Assembly (NCBI RefSeq): GCF_000308835.1
Contig: NZ_BAGN01000408.1
Location: 1 to 51,804 of the forward strand
DNA from: Nocardia vinacea NBRC 16497
GTDB taxonomy: Bacteria; Actinomycetota; Actinomycetes; Mycobacteriales; Mycobacteriaceae
Length of the DNA: 51,804 bases
Reading direction: 5' to 3'
The notes below the pieces were generated by a model. The model was not told where the DNA came from and made no database searches. It worked only from the letters and a program-made list of their open reading frames with translations. Both the position numbers and the translations under genes were made by a program. Each line of letters starts with the position of its first letter. Position 1 is the stretch's first letter. Below, piece by piece: positions 16,354 to 25,254 of this stretch.

Positions 16354-17588
16354 ACCGGTGCCAAAGCTAGGGTTCTTCGCTCGTTTCCGACCGAAGTCGA
16401 TCGTCATCGGGTCTTTGTTGACCCGCTTATCGAGGCTAGCCATCGCGGAGAGGCCGAGCACGAAATCGCCGATCTTGATTTCCTGCCCGGCCAGCTCGCT
16501 ATCGGCGGTCGCGAGCCGACCCAAATTGCTAACCCTATATCCCGCAGGAACTCTTCGACTGCGCTGTCGAGGCGTTCTGGATGCTGGAGCAGTTCGCGAC
16601 GGTGCTCTGGGTGCTGCGCGAGAAACGAGCAGGCGAACCGCAGCACGTTGTCGAGCGGGCGACGCAGCGAACGAGCGGACGGTGCGTCGGCGTGCCCGAA
16701 CCGGAGCAGCACGATTTCGGCCTGGTCCGGTCCGGTGTCGAACAACCGCTGGTAGCGGGCCCGCAGGTCGCGTAGCGTGGCGCGCTCGGTCTCGTTCAGG
16801 CCCTGTCCGTCGCCTCGCTCCAGACGAGCGAACAGATATGGCAGCGTGGTCATGGGCTGCACCGCGACCCTGTGTGCGGTGGCGGCGAGCCAGAGACGCT
16901 GCAGGACCCGCCCGCCGTGCAGGTAGCTGGTGTCTGCCAGACCGGGCACGGTGAGCAAGCCCATTGCCGAGGCATCGGTGACCGCCGTTCGGGACAGATC
17001 CGCAAGGGCACCGCCACCGCCGATCTGCCCGAGATACTGTGCGACCGGCCAGCGCCGGAGCAGACCCAGCACGGCCCGCTCGATGGCGGTGAACTCTGCC
17101 GTGGCGAGGTCGAGGCCGTGCGGTGTGTTGCGCACCTCCTCAGCGGTCCATCGGTAGCCCCGCATTATATCGTGATGCATGGCCTGGTTGAGCATGCCGA
17201 TGCGATCGCCGTCTCCGGCCAGCGCACCGAGCTCGGCGAGCGCGTCATCATCGCTGACCAGCTGAAGCCGCCCACCGGAATCGGAGCACACCTTCGCGAA
17301 CAACCCACTCACGTGTTCGCCGAGGAGTCGACGCTGCGCACGTCGTCGATTGGTAACACGTGTGATCACATCGGTGATCGGGTGAGCAGCCTGCCTATGC
17401 GCGTCCGGGCTCAGCGTGACCGTGCACACCAGGCTCGCGTCGTCGCTGTCCGGCCAGATTCGGGTGCTCGCACGCAGCCCGAGATGTGCTGCGGCCGTTT
17501 CGATATTCTCGATCAGCGCGCCGAAGGCCACCCAGGTCGCGGTGAGCTCGAAGTCGAGGCTGGGCAGATCGCGCGCTGGGTCGTGAAC
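16354..17588 (-). pseudogene. C-terminal half of a ThiF/nitroreductase gene fused to a P450 remnant
   Basis: Reading leftward from 17588 the frame gives VHDPARDLPSLDFELTATW then VAFGALIENIETAAAHLGL, the start of the C-terminal nitroreductase-like part of actinobacterial ThiF-nitroreductase fusions of the Rv1355c type. The part expected before it (ThiF domain to NAQPW) is found at 30332-31552 on the same strand. The family's end, SARSLRRPLDNVL, runs near 16650 straight into cytochrome P450 sequence: FLAQHPEHRRELL and RLDSAVEEFLR in the same frame, then after a frameshift near 16520 LATADSELAG, IKIGDFVLG and NPSFGTG, where the sequence leaves the family before the heme cysteine. So it is a broken gene joined to a broken P450 tail. 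Confidence 0.8.
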
Positions 17589-17613
17589 CGGTGGAGGGTA
17601 TTTATTCGAAGCT

Positions 17614-17625
17614 TGCAGTATTCGG
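17614..17625 (+). repeat. Left terminal inverted repeat of the 12.7-kb element
   Basis: TGCAGTATTCGG, the reverse complement of 30295-30306 with one mismatch. It lies 26 bases inside the deduced left junction. Likely a recombinase-binding arm. Confidence 0.6.
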
Positions 17626-17798
17626 AGCGGTCTTGCGGGGCATCGGTACGGCGAAGGGTCGCTACTCCTCGATGGTGGCGATTAGCTGTGTGGCTTGCAC
17701 GGCAAGAACCTATACCTCCCTGGTCGGCATGCGCGGTCTCGTCGGTGTGTGACACGGGTCGACGGCTCCTCATGAGGTCGGTGCCGGTGGGGTGGGGT

Positions 17799-18542
17799 TC
17801 ACCAGGCTTGGCGGGTGGGGTGGATGACGAGGTCGTTGATGGTGATGTTGGCGGGTTGATCCAGGGCGTAGGCGACCGCGTCGGCGACTCGTTCGGGGGT
17901 GATGGCGACCTGGTTGAGCTCGGTGGCCACGGTTTTGCCTTCGGTGTTGGTGAGTTTGTCGGTCCAGCCGGTGTCGATGACGCCGGGGCTGATCATGGAG
18001 ATCTGGATGCCGTTGTTCACCCCGACCTCGCTGCGCAGAGATTCGGTGATGGCGCGGATGAAGAATTTGGTGGCGCTGTAGACGCCGCTGGCCTGCCCGA
18101 CATTGTGGGCGGCGACCGAGCTCATGTTGAGGATGTGCCCGGATCCGCGGTCCAGCATCGCGGGTAGCACCGCGGCGATGGCGTTGAGGTAGCCGCGAAT
18201 GTTGGTGTCGATCATCTTGTTCCAGTCCTCGACCGCGACGTCTTTCCAGTAGGAGAACAGCATCAGCCCGGCGTTGTTGACCAGAGTGTCGATCCGCCCG
18301 TATGTGGTGGTCGCGTAGTCGGCCAGGGCAGCGACGTCGTCGGGGTCGGTGACATCGGTGGCCCGGAACACCGCGGTGCCGCCGTCGCCGGTGATGTCGT
18401 CGACCAGGTCGCGCAGTTTTTCCTCGTTGCGGGCGGCCAGCACCAGCCGCGCCCCAGCGGCGGCGAGGCGTTTCGCGGTGGCCGCACCGATGCCGGAGGA
18501 GGCTCCGGTGACGATCACGACCGTGCCTGTCAGGTGACTCAT
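17799..18542 (-). CDS. Short-chain dehydrogenase/reductase (SDR)
   Basis: A 247-residue classical SDR: cofactor loop TGASSGIGAATAKRL at 10-24, LVNNAGLML near 88, catalytic serine in NMSSVAAHN, and YSATKFFIRA with the Tyr-x-x-x-Lys pair. The Ala-Arg after the second strand (VLAARNEEKL) suggests NADP(H) preference. It is the last of three consecutive leftward SDR genes. ATG 18542 is the family start; an upstream in-frame start at 18656 would overlap the neighbour and add non-family residues. Substrate unknown. Confidence 0.92.
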   Translation of the reverse strand: MSHLTGTVVIVTGASSGIGAATAKRLAAAGARLVLAARNEEKLRDLVDDITGDGGTAVFRATDVTDPDDVAALADYATTTYGRIDTLVNNAGLMLFSYWKDVAVEDWNKMIDTNIRGYLNAIAAVLPAMLDRGSGHILNMSSVAAHNVGQASGVYSATKFFIRAITESLRSEVGVNNGIQISMISPGVIDTGWTDKLTNTEGKTVATELNQVAITPERVADAVAYALDQPANITINDLVIHPTRQAW

Positions 18543-18561
18543 CGTGAGGGTTCCTTTGCTG

Positions 18562-19344
18562 TCAGCTGGGGCGGGCCAGTTCGGCCTGGCGGGCAGCTTT
18601 GACCGGTTCAGGTGTGGTGCAGTTGTCGACGGCCTGCTGTTTGGTTTTCTCGTCACCGCCTACGACGTGGTCGACGTCGTTCATCAGCGCTTCGAAGCCC
18701 TGCTCGGCGACTTGGGTTTTGTCGTTCTTCCAGCTGTTGTCGCCGAACTTGGTGTTGCCCATGCCCGCGTGGGCGTGGAAGTCGCTGTCGGTGGCGCCGG
18801 GCAGCAGCGCGGTGACGGTAACCCCGGTCTCGCGCAGTTCCTCACGTAGTGATTCGGCGAAGGAGAACCCGAACGCTTTCGACGGCCCGTACACCGTCTC
18901 GTAGGGGGTCGGCAGCGTCGCCGACACCGAGGACACGATCAAGATCCGGCCGCGACCGTTGCCGACCATGTGCCGTACGACGCGTTTGGCGGTGTGCACG
19001 GTGCCGGTGACGTTGATCGCGATCAGTTTCAGTTCGTCGTCCAGGTCGGTGTCTACGAACGCCCCGCCCAGGCCGATACCGACATTCAGGGCGGCGGCTT
19101 CGACCGGACGGCCGAGTTCGGTGACGAAGCTCCAGAAGCTTTCCACGCCGTCGTAGGTGCCGGCGTCGGCCTGGTGCGGGTATGCCTGGACACCGATCTC
19201 TCGCAGGGCCTCGGCGGAGTCGAACACGCGTGTGCTCTGCCCGGAGATCGCCACGTCGTAGCCGTGGGAGGCGAACTGCTTGGCGAGCTCGAAACCGATA
19301 CCCGACGAGCCGCCGGTGATCATGGCCAAGGGTCGATCAGACAT
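18562..19344 (-). CDS. Short-chain dehydrogenase/reductase (SDR)
   Basis: A 260-residue SDR: TGGSSGIGFELAKQF at the N-terminus, serine in IVSSVSATL and Tyr-x-x-x-Lys in VYGPSKAFGF. The usual NNAG block reads LNVGIG here, a small departure that does not touch the catalytic residues. The C-terminal 60 residues, with NDKTQVAEQGFEALMNDVDH, follow the pattern of DltE-like SDRs. It sits 19 bases upstream of the next SDR in the same operon. Substrate unknown. Confidence 0.9.
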   Translation of the reverse strand: MSDRPLAMITGGSSGIGFELAKQFASHGYDVAISGQSTRVFDSAEALREIGVQAYPHQADAGTYDGVESFWSFVTELGRPVEAAALNVGIGLGGAFVDTDLDDELKLIAINVTGTVHTAKRVVRHMVGNGRGRILIVSSVSATLPTPYETVYGPSKAFGFSFAESLREELRETGVTVTALLPGATDSDFHAHAGMGNTKFGDNSWKNDKTQVAEQGFEALMNDVDHVVGGDEKTKQQAVDNCTTPEPVKAARQAELARPS

Positions 19345-19508
19345 TGGGAAACCTTTCGTGGTGGTCGCTACGTTGGTCTCACCCCGGGGCGGGGCCGACG
19401 TTACCGCTGATCAGCGGCGATCCGGCCCCGCCACAAGGGTGTGGGTCGTTTCAGAGCGCAGTACCCACCGGTCGGTGGGCCACCCGCAGCCACTGCTTTA
19501 TCGGGTGT

Positions 19509-20348
19509 TCACGGGTGTTCGCGGTCGGTGCCGCGGCTGAGCTTTTCGCGGTCGGCGATATCGGCGCGCACAGCGTCGAGTTTGTCGAGGATGCCGTCGT
19601 AGGCGAAGTTGCCCAGCGGCAGCCGCAGCGGCGGAGTCTGCTCGCCGGCCACATCGACGATCGCGACCGCGGCGCGCTGCGGGTCGCCCGGTTCCTCACC
19701 TGCGCCGGCGCGGAAGTTGCGGCGGTATTCCCCGGCTGTGGAGTCGTAGTCGGCGATCACATCGGCTGCCCCGACCTCGGCCGCGGAGTTACCGGCCCAG
19801 TCGGTGGCGAACCCGGAGGGTTCGACCAGGATCACCCGGATCCCCAGCGGTGCGACTTCTTGGGCGAGGGATTCCGAGAGCCCTTCCACGGCGAACTTCG
19901 TCGCGTTGTACCAAGACACCGCCGGGAACGAGCGCAGGCCCCCGACCGAGGAGACGTTCAGGATCGTGCCGGAGCGTCGGGCCCGCATCCCGGGCAGCAC
20001 GGCCTTGGTCACCGCGGCGAGGCCGAACACGTTGATCTCCACCATCCGGCGGGCTTCGCTGTCCTCGGATTCCTCGAACGCGGCGAAATAGCCGATCCCG
20101 GCGTTGTTGAACGCGACGTCGATGCCACCGAAACGCTGTTCGGCCGCAGCCACCGCGGCAGTGACCTGCTCGGGTGAGGTCACATCCAGCGCTAGGGGCA
20201 GGACCCGGTCACCGAACTGCTCGACTAGGTCGGTGAGGGCCTCGGTGTTGCGGGCCGTGGCGGCCACGTTCTCGCCGCGGCGCAGAGCTTCGGCCGCGAC
20301 GTGGCGGCCGAAGCCGCGGGAGGCGCCGGTGATGAACCAGGTAGCCAT
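19509..20348 (-). CDS. Short-chain dehydrogenase/reductase (SDR)
   Basis: A 279-residue SDR: FITGASRGFGRHVAAEAL at the N-terminus, FNNAGIGYF, serine in NVSSVGGL and Tyr-x-x-x-Lys in WYNATKFAVEG, followed by VEPSGFATDW. The pattern with GASRGFG and the long C-terminal region matches the oxidoreductase subgroup often paired with XRE or TetR regulators. ATG 20348 has AAGGAAAC upstream. It heads the leftward SDR run and is divergent from the XRE regulator at 20496, with 147 bases between, so that regulator probably controls it. Confidence 0.92.
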   Translation of the reverse strand: MATWFITGASRGFGRHVAAEALRRGENVAATARNTEALTDLVEQFGDRVLPLALDVTSPEQVTAAVAAAEQRFGGIDVAFNNAGIGYFAAFEESEDSEARRMVEINVFGLAAVTKAVLPGMRARRSGTILNVSSVGGLRSFPAVSWYNATKFAVEGLSESLAQEVAPLGIRVILVEPSGFATDWAGNSAAEVGAADVIADYDSTAGEYRRNFRAGAGEEPGDPQRAAVAIVDVAGEQTPPLRLPLGNFAYDGILDKLDAVRADIADREKLSRGTDREHP

Positions 20349-20495
20349 GGTCTGTGTTTCCTTTCCACCGGCCCGGACTCGGACCAGCAACATCCAGGAA
20401 ACCGACGCCACCGGTCGGCGGGAAGGGTCGCTTCACCGTAGGACCGATTCGCTAGGACCAACAGACCTACCCACTCCCGCGAAGTCGTCGCCACA

Positions 20496-21365
20496 ATGGA
20501 TAGCGTGGGTAAGAACGAAGCGCTGAGCGAATTCCTCACCAGCAAACGAGCCGCGATCACCCCCGCTCAAGCCGGGATCACGGTCACCGGTGCCCGCCGT
20601 GTGCCCGGCCTGCGCCGCGAAGAGGTCGCTTTCCTCGCCGGAGTCAGCGCCGACTGGTACACCCGCCTCGAACAAGGCCGCCAGATCACCCCCTCCGATT
20701 CTGTGCTCGCCGCGGTCGCGCGGATCCTGCAACTCGACGACGCCGAACGTGACTACCTGTTCAATCTTGCCCGCCCCGCCACCAGCACCATCGACACCGA
20801 ACGGCCGGTGCGACCCGGCATCATCAAGATGATCGAGGGCTTCGATCACCAGCCCGCATTCGTGCTCGGCCCCCGGATGGAGGTGCTGGCCGGCAACGAA
20901 CTTGCCTGGGCACTGCTCGCCGACTTCCCGCGCCGCCCGGCCGGGGACCGCAACCTCCTGCGATGGGTCCTGCTCGATCCCGCCGCGCACTCCCTTTACC
21001 GGGACTGGGCCGTCATCGCCTCCGAACTCGTCGGAGTGCTGCAGCTGGAATCCAGCGCCCGCCCCCACGACCCGGCCATCGCCGCCCTCGTCGGTGAGCT
21101 CTCGACCGCCAGCCGCGAATTCCGCACTTGGTGGAGCGCCCCCAACCCCCAAGGCCGCACCACCGGACGCAAACGCTTCAACCACCCGATCGCCGGCGAA
21201 CTCACCATCGACTGGGAAGCATTCACCGTCCCCGACGAATCCACCCACACCCTGTTCATCTACAGCGCCGCAGACCCCGAATCCGAACAGGCACTGCGCC
21301 TGCTGGCGTCCTGGCGCGCCACCCCCGCCGGCCCCACCCCACGCGCCGCCGAGCGCAACCAGTGA
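20496..21365 (+). CDS. MmyB-like XRE transcriptional regulator
   Basis: A 289-residue regulator. Residues about 8-75 form an XRE helix-turn-helix with the MmyB hallmark VPGLRREEVAFLAGVSADWY and TRLEQGRQITPSDSVLAAVA. The C-terminal MmyB-like ligand-binding domain includes LGPRMEVLAGNELAWALLAD and the terminal F-T-V-P block. In actinomycetes this regulator type is very often divergent from an SDR gene, as it is here, and likely represses it until a fatty or related ligand binds. GTG 20505 is an alternative start. Confidence 0.93.
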   Translation: MDSVGKNEALSEFLTSKRAAITPAQAGITVTGARRVPGLRREEVAFLAGVSADWYTRLEQGRQITPSDSVLAAVARILQLDDAERDYLFNLARPATSTIDTERPVRPGIIKMIEGFDHQPAFVLGPRMEVLAGNELAWALLADFPRRPAGDRNLLRWVLLDPAAHSLYRDWAVIASELVGVLQLESSARPHDPAIAALVGELSTASREFRTWWSAPNPQGRTTGRKRFNHPIAGELTIDWEAFTVPDESTHTLFIYSAADPESEQALRLLASWRATPAGPTPRAAERNQ

Positions 21366-21518
21366 ATCGGGAAAGCGGTCCAGACCACTGCCTGCGAGGG
21401 CTTTCGTGAACCGCGCACGAGACGCACCCGCCCCTGGGCTCCTGGCTTTCGGTTGAGGCCACGGCGCGCATGGTGCCCGCTCTCCCCGAGGCGGACCAAT
21501 CGGTCTATATTCGAATAC

Positions 21519-21839
21519 GTGTTCGAGGATTGGCCGGAGGAGCAGCCGTCGCCGCGTCGCGTGGTCGATCCACCAAAGCCGGTGACGGTAGACCTCGGGC
21601 TCGCGATCCCCGGCGACGGCAACGGCTTTGGAGTGAACGGTGTGCCGTTGCGGGTCCGTGCAGGCGGTCTGGTTGTCTCGGGGCGGGTTCCGGGGCTGTT
21701 GCGGGCCTGGGCCCGAACGAATTCCGGCGGCTGGCTGGGCCTGGTCGACTTCACTCTGTCGACCTCCAACGGTCGCGGTCATGTGCGAGTCCGGCAATGG
21801 TGCTCCAGCCGTGCAGTGCAGAAGGCCGACGATCAATAG
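21519..21839 (+). CDS. Small hypothetical actinobacterial protein
   Basis: A 106-residue frame with coherent sequence: FEDWPEEQPSPRRVVDPPKP at the N-terminus, then VPLRVRAGGLVVSGRVPGLL and SGGWLGLVDFTLST. It resembles short beta-rich hypothetical proteins that I recall from other actinomycetes, without known function. The GTG 21519 start has weak support. It lies between the XRE regulator and the zinc-ribbon recombinase and may be cargo of the element. Confidence 0.55.
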   Translation: MFEDWPEEQPSPRRVVDPPKPVTVDLGLAIPGDGNGFGVNGVPLRVRAGGLVVSGRVPGLLRAWARTNSGGWLGLVDFTLSTSNGRGHVRVRQWCSSRAVQKADDQ

Positions 21840-22002
21840 ATAGACCGTCGACCGCGGTCTGCCGGCCGCTATCCCGAAGGCAACACCGGTCGCGCCCGCG
21901 TCGGACTACGCCGGCCGATGCCGACCCCGCCGGACCTGGCCGCTCTGCTGCGCCCCCATCGCGGCCTGAATCGGCCGGGGGCGCCTCCAGCTCCGAGTCG
22001 CC

Positions 22003-24260
22003 TTAAGTGTGTACATGGGCGAGGTAGTCTGCCCAGCTTGCTTGGGCGTAGTGGGCCCATTTCTGGGCGGTGCCGGGGTCGATGCCGAACAGGTCGCTCA
22101 TGACCATGGGTGGGAGTTCTCCGGCGGCGGTGATCATGGCGGTGTTGCGGGCCGGCCGGATCGGAAGCCCGTGCTCGGTGAGCATTTCTCGCAATGAGTG
22201 GGGGTGGCGCGGGCGGCCCGGTGGTCGGCCGGGAAACAGGTAGGCGGGTCCGGGGCCGCCGGGTCTGATCATCGATTGGATGGCATCGGAAACGATGAGC
22301 CGGTCGATCAGGCGAGCCAGGGTTGGCGGAAGCAGACGGGGTGGCGGTCGATGGTGAGGAATGCGCCGGTGTCGTCGCGGTGGAATCGGTCGGTGGTGAA
22401 CTCGACGATGAGGACCAGGGGCAGGGCATAGAGCCTGATCAGTGCTCCCGCGATTCGCGCTTCCAGCGGGATGGATTCGTCGGTCAGGCAACGGTGTAGT
22501 TGCTGTTGGTGGGCTTCGAAGCCTTGAAAGTCGTTGGGCAGTCCGCTGGTTTGGGTAGGAAAGTCGAGGCCGGTAGCCAATCCGCGAGCTTGGAGCCAAC
22601 GGAAGAACACGATGACCGGATGGGATTTCGACGGGTGAGAGAGCAGGAACCCGTCGATGTGATCTTGGGACAGGTTCTCGATGCCGGCGCCCTGGGCGTT
22701 CAGCCAGGTCAGGAATTTGATGGCGGCCCGGATCTGAGTGCGGTCGGCGCTGGCAGCGCCGACGCGGTAGGGGCCGCGGGCGGCGCGGCGGCGAGCGTCG
22801 CGGACGACGTGCCAGTCGGCGAAGGGCCGGATGATGTGTTGCTGGCTGCGAGGCAGTTGGGTGAGTGTTCGCTCGGACCATAGTTCGAGCTGGGCGAGGG
22901 GTTCGTTGCGGGTGGGCAGGACGCCGGCGCCGACGAGCAGCGCCCGGATGCTGTGGGTGGCATGACGTTGGGGTAGTTCGTCGAGGGCGGTGTGGGTGAT
23001 TTCGCGGTGTTCGGCGACCAGCTGTGACAGCAGTTTTCGGGATTGGCCGGTCCGCAGCCAGGCGATCACCGACCCGGGGTTCGCGCCGGCGAGGGCATCG
23101 AGCAATGGTTGCAATTGTGGGATGACGGTGCCGGTGTCGTTACTGAGTAGGTTGCGGGCCCGTTCGGCGGCCACGCATTTCATGCAGGTGTGATCGACCA
23201 TGAGTCGGCCGTCGCTGCCGCAGCGTCGGCAGGTGAAGTTCAGTTCCAGCCCGCAGCAGGTGGTGCAGAGTCCGCCGCCGTTCTCGACGCCGACCAGGAC
23301 CCGGGCCTGCCCGCAGCTGCTACACGGGCTGGGCTGGTTGACCCGGAATTTGTAGCAGCGTCGGCAGACCGTGCCCAGCGGCCAGCGAGCGCCGACTACG
23401 TCGTCGTTGTGGCAGATAGCGCAGGTCTCGGTCTTGCGCGGCCAGCAGGTGGCGCAGTGGAACGCCTGACCGCCGACCTTGGCTCCTCGCCTGGTCTTCC
23501 CGCAGACCACGCATTCGCCTGCGTTGCGGTAGCAGCCGTAGCAGATGTCGGGCTTATTTCCTTTGGCTCGTGAGTGGATCGGTGTGAGGTTGCCGCAGAG
23601 GCCGCAGAGCCGCGGTGGAGGCCGATAGCAGTTGCGGCAGGCGGGCCCTTTGGGTGTGCGGGCGGCGATCCGACGGACCTGGCCGCAATAGGCGCAGGCA
23701 TCGACGGGGGTGCTGCATTCCTGGCAGAGCAGCAAACCATCGGACTTCCGTCGCCGGATCGGACGGACCGTGCCGCATCCAGCGCATTCCATCCGCCGGA
23801 CATTCTCCCTGCTGTAGCAGTTGGTGCAGACTGCCCCGTCGTCACGGTGCGCGACGATGATCCCCACCTTGTTGCAGCGGACGCAAAGCCGCTGTTGGGT
23901 GCGTGCGACGCAGAGAACGCAGCAGCGGCCCTCCGCGACCAGGCGCGGCAGCGCTTTGATCTTGCCGCAGCGCACGCAGCCCAGCTGCACTACCTTCTCG
24001 CCGAATCCTTCGGAGTCGAGCAGCCGCAGCAGCCTCACGAAACAGTGCAGGCTGTGTGCCGAGGGATCGATGAATGCGTGCGGCCGCTCGGCCAGGTGGT
24101 CAGCGAGGTCGCAGGCGTTTCCCGCCGCCCAAGCCTTGGCTCGGCGCAGTAGTTCTTCGGCCCTGGTTGCGGTCATCGGCGGCCCGGCGACTGCGACCAC
24201 GGCCGCGACCAGCCGGGCCCGCGCGGCTGCCAGGTCTCGATGCCCGGAACGCCGCCGCAT
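22003..24260 (-). pseudogene. Recombinase-like protein with nine zinc ribbons, one frameshift
   Basis: The main frame runs from ATG 24260 to a stop at 22308 (650 residues). After about 90 helical residues it carries 18 CxxC pairs in a row (CVRC, CVLC, CTNC, CAGC to CMKC; about residues 93-375), enough for nine zinc ribbons. An all-helical core-binding-like region and a tyrosine-recombinase-like C-terminus follow. The expected end (TLARLIDRL, LREMLTEHGLPIRPARNTAM, then ADYLAHVHT) continues in another frame to 22003, so one base appears lost near 22335. The catalytic part looks degenerate: no clear first arginine, and a tryptophan (AQKWAHYA) where a recombinase tyrosine would be. Its ATG overlaps the stop of the small HTH gene. 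Confidence 0.78.
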
Positions 24261-24589
24261 CAGGATCGGCCGGGGCGGCGAATCACTGTGCGGCGCGGTG
24301 CTATAGGCGCTGCCGCGGAGGGGCGCCCGTCGGCCGTCTTGCGAACCTGCTGGTTGACGATCTCGGGCTGTATCAAGTCGTTGGGCGTGCAGCTCAGGAT
24401 GTCGCAGAGCGCGACCAGCGTGTCCATGCTCATCCGCTGCGGCGCAGAAGTGACCAGCCGATAGACCTGCTCCCGCGACAAAACGATGCCGCGCTCGGCC
24501 AGCAGCGGTACCAGGTCCGATGTTTGGAACATCTGCTGATCGGCCATCAGGTCCCGTAACCGCCAGCGGTAGCCCATCTTTTTGATCAC
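24260..24589 (-). CDS. Small Cro/C1-type HTH protein of the recombinase operon
   Basis: A 109-residue protein. Residues about 5-70 form a Cro/C1-type helix-turn-helix of the YozG-like type: RLRDLMADQQMFQTSDLVPL, then SREQVYRLVTSAPQRMSMDT and ALCDILSCTPNDLI. The tail is basic and proline-rich. The GTG start overlaps the upstream recombinase stop (GTGA) and the TGA overlaps the ATG of the zinc-ribbon protein, so the three are translationally coupled. An ATG at 24577 is an alternative. It could be the operon's repressor or a directionality factor for the two recombinases. Confidence 0.85.
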   Translation of the reverse strand: MIKKMGYRWRLRDLMADQQMFQTSDLVPLLAERGIVLSREQVYRLVTSAPQRMSMDTLVALCDILSCTPNDLIQPEIVNQQVRKTADGRPSAAAPIAPRRTVIRRPGRS

Positions 24590-25119
24590 GGTGTCACATC
24601 CCAGAAGTCGCCGAGGCGGCCCTTCAAGGCTGCCGCCAGCAGTGTGTTGCGGTATTCGTTCGAAACGCCCATGTAGACCGCCGTTGTCGCCGCGTTGGCA
24701 TGCCCGACCTGCTCCTGCACAAACCGTGCGGGGTAACCGAACTCGATCAGGTGCGTGACGAACGAATGCCGAAGACAGTGAACGTCGAGGGCGTTGTCGA
24801 GCCCAGCGGCGTGCTTGATGTCGACGAATGCCTCGTTGATCGAGCGCGGTCGCAGTCGGCCCAGTCGCTCGGTCACCCACAGCGCCGGGTGCTTTCCGGG
24901 TCCGAACCGCGGCCGTAGCCCGGTCAGCCAGTCATCGAGGACATCGGTGACCCAGTCCATTTCGGGAACCAGCAGCACCGACCGCCGCTTCGGCGCGGAC
25001 CCTTTCGACGCCTTGCCGTAGCGCACCGTGACCGACCCGAAGCCTCGGAACTGCGGGGCCTTCGGGTTGCGCCGCAGATCCACCAGATCCAGTTGGGCGG
25101 TTTCGGTGCGCCGCAGCCC
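24586..25119 (-). pseudogene. C-terminal catalytic half of a split tyrosine recombinase
   Basis: From 25119 leftward the frame reads GLRRTETAQLDLVDLRRNPK, which is the box-I catalytic arginine region, followed by HCLRHSFVTHLIEFG (box II His-x-x-Arg), QVGHANAATTAVYMGVS with the nucleophile tyrosine, and a basic end. The N-terminal 194 codons, ending KTIYAY, are at 29586-30167 on the same strand, beyond the inner transposon. Joined, they make a 371-codon recombinase that reads KTIYAYGLRRTE across the junction. As it stands the catalytic half has no start and no core-binding domain. The stop overlaps the HTH gene's GTG. Confidence 0.88.
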
Positions 25120-25120
25120 C

Positions 25121-25129
25121 TCTCCGGGG
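25121..25129 (+). repeat. Left inverted repeat of the Tn554-like element
   Basis: TCTCCGGGG, the exact reverse complement of 29570-29578. In a circular form the two would flank a 7-base spacer, a usual recombinase core site. Confidence 0.7.
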
Positions 25130-25254
25130 TTTCCTGACCTGTTGCAGGACGTTGCCCAACCCGGGTAGCTCGGCCGGTGCTTCGGCGATTCTCCGTGGGT
25201 GTGGTGCTCGTGGCTGGTAGTCGTATCGGGTTGTCGACCAGAAAGCGAGCATGC

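Noticed and set aside
20433..21836. A 467-residue minus-strand frame opposite the XRE regulator
   Set aside because: Shadow of a well-supported MmyB-like regulator on the plus strand.
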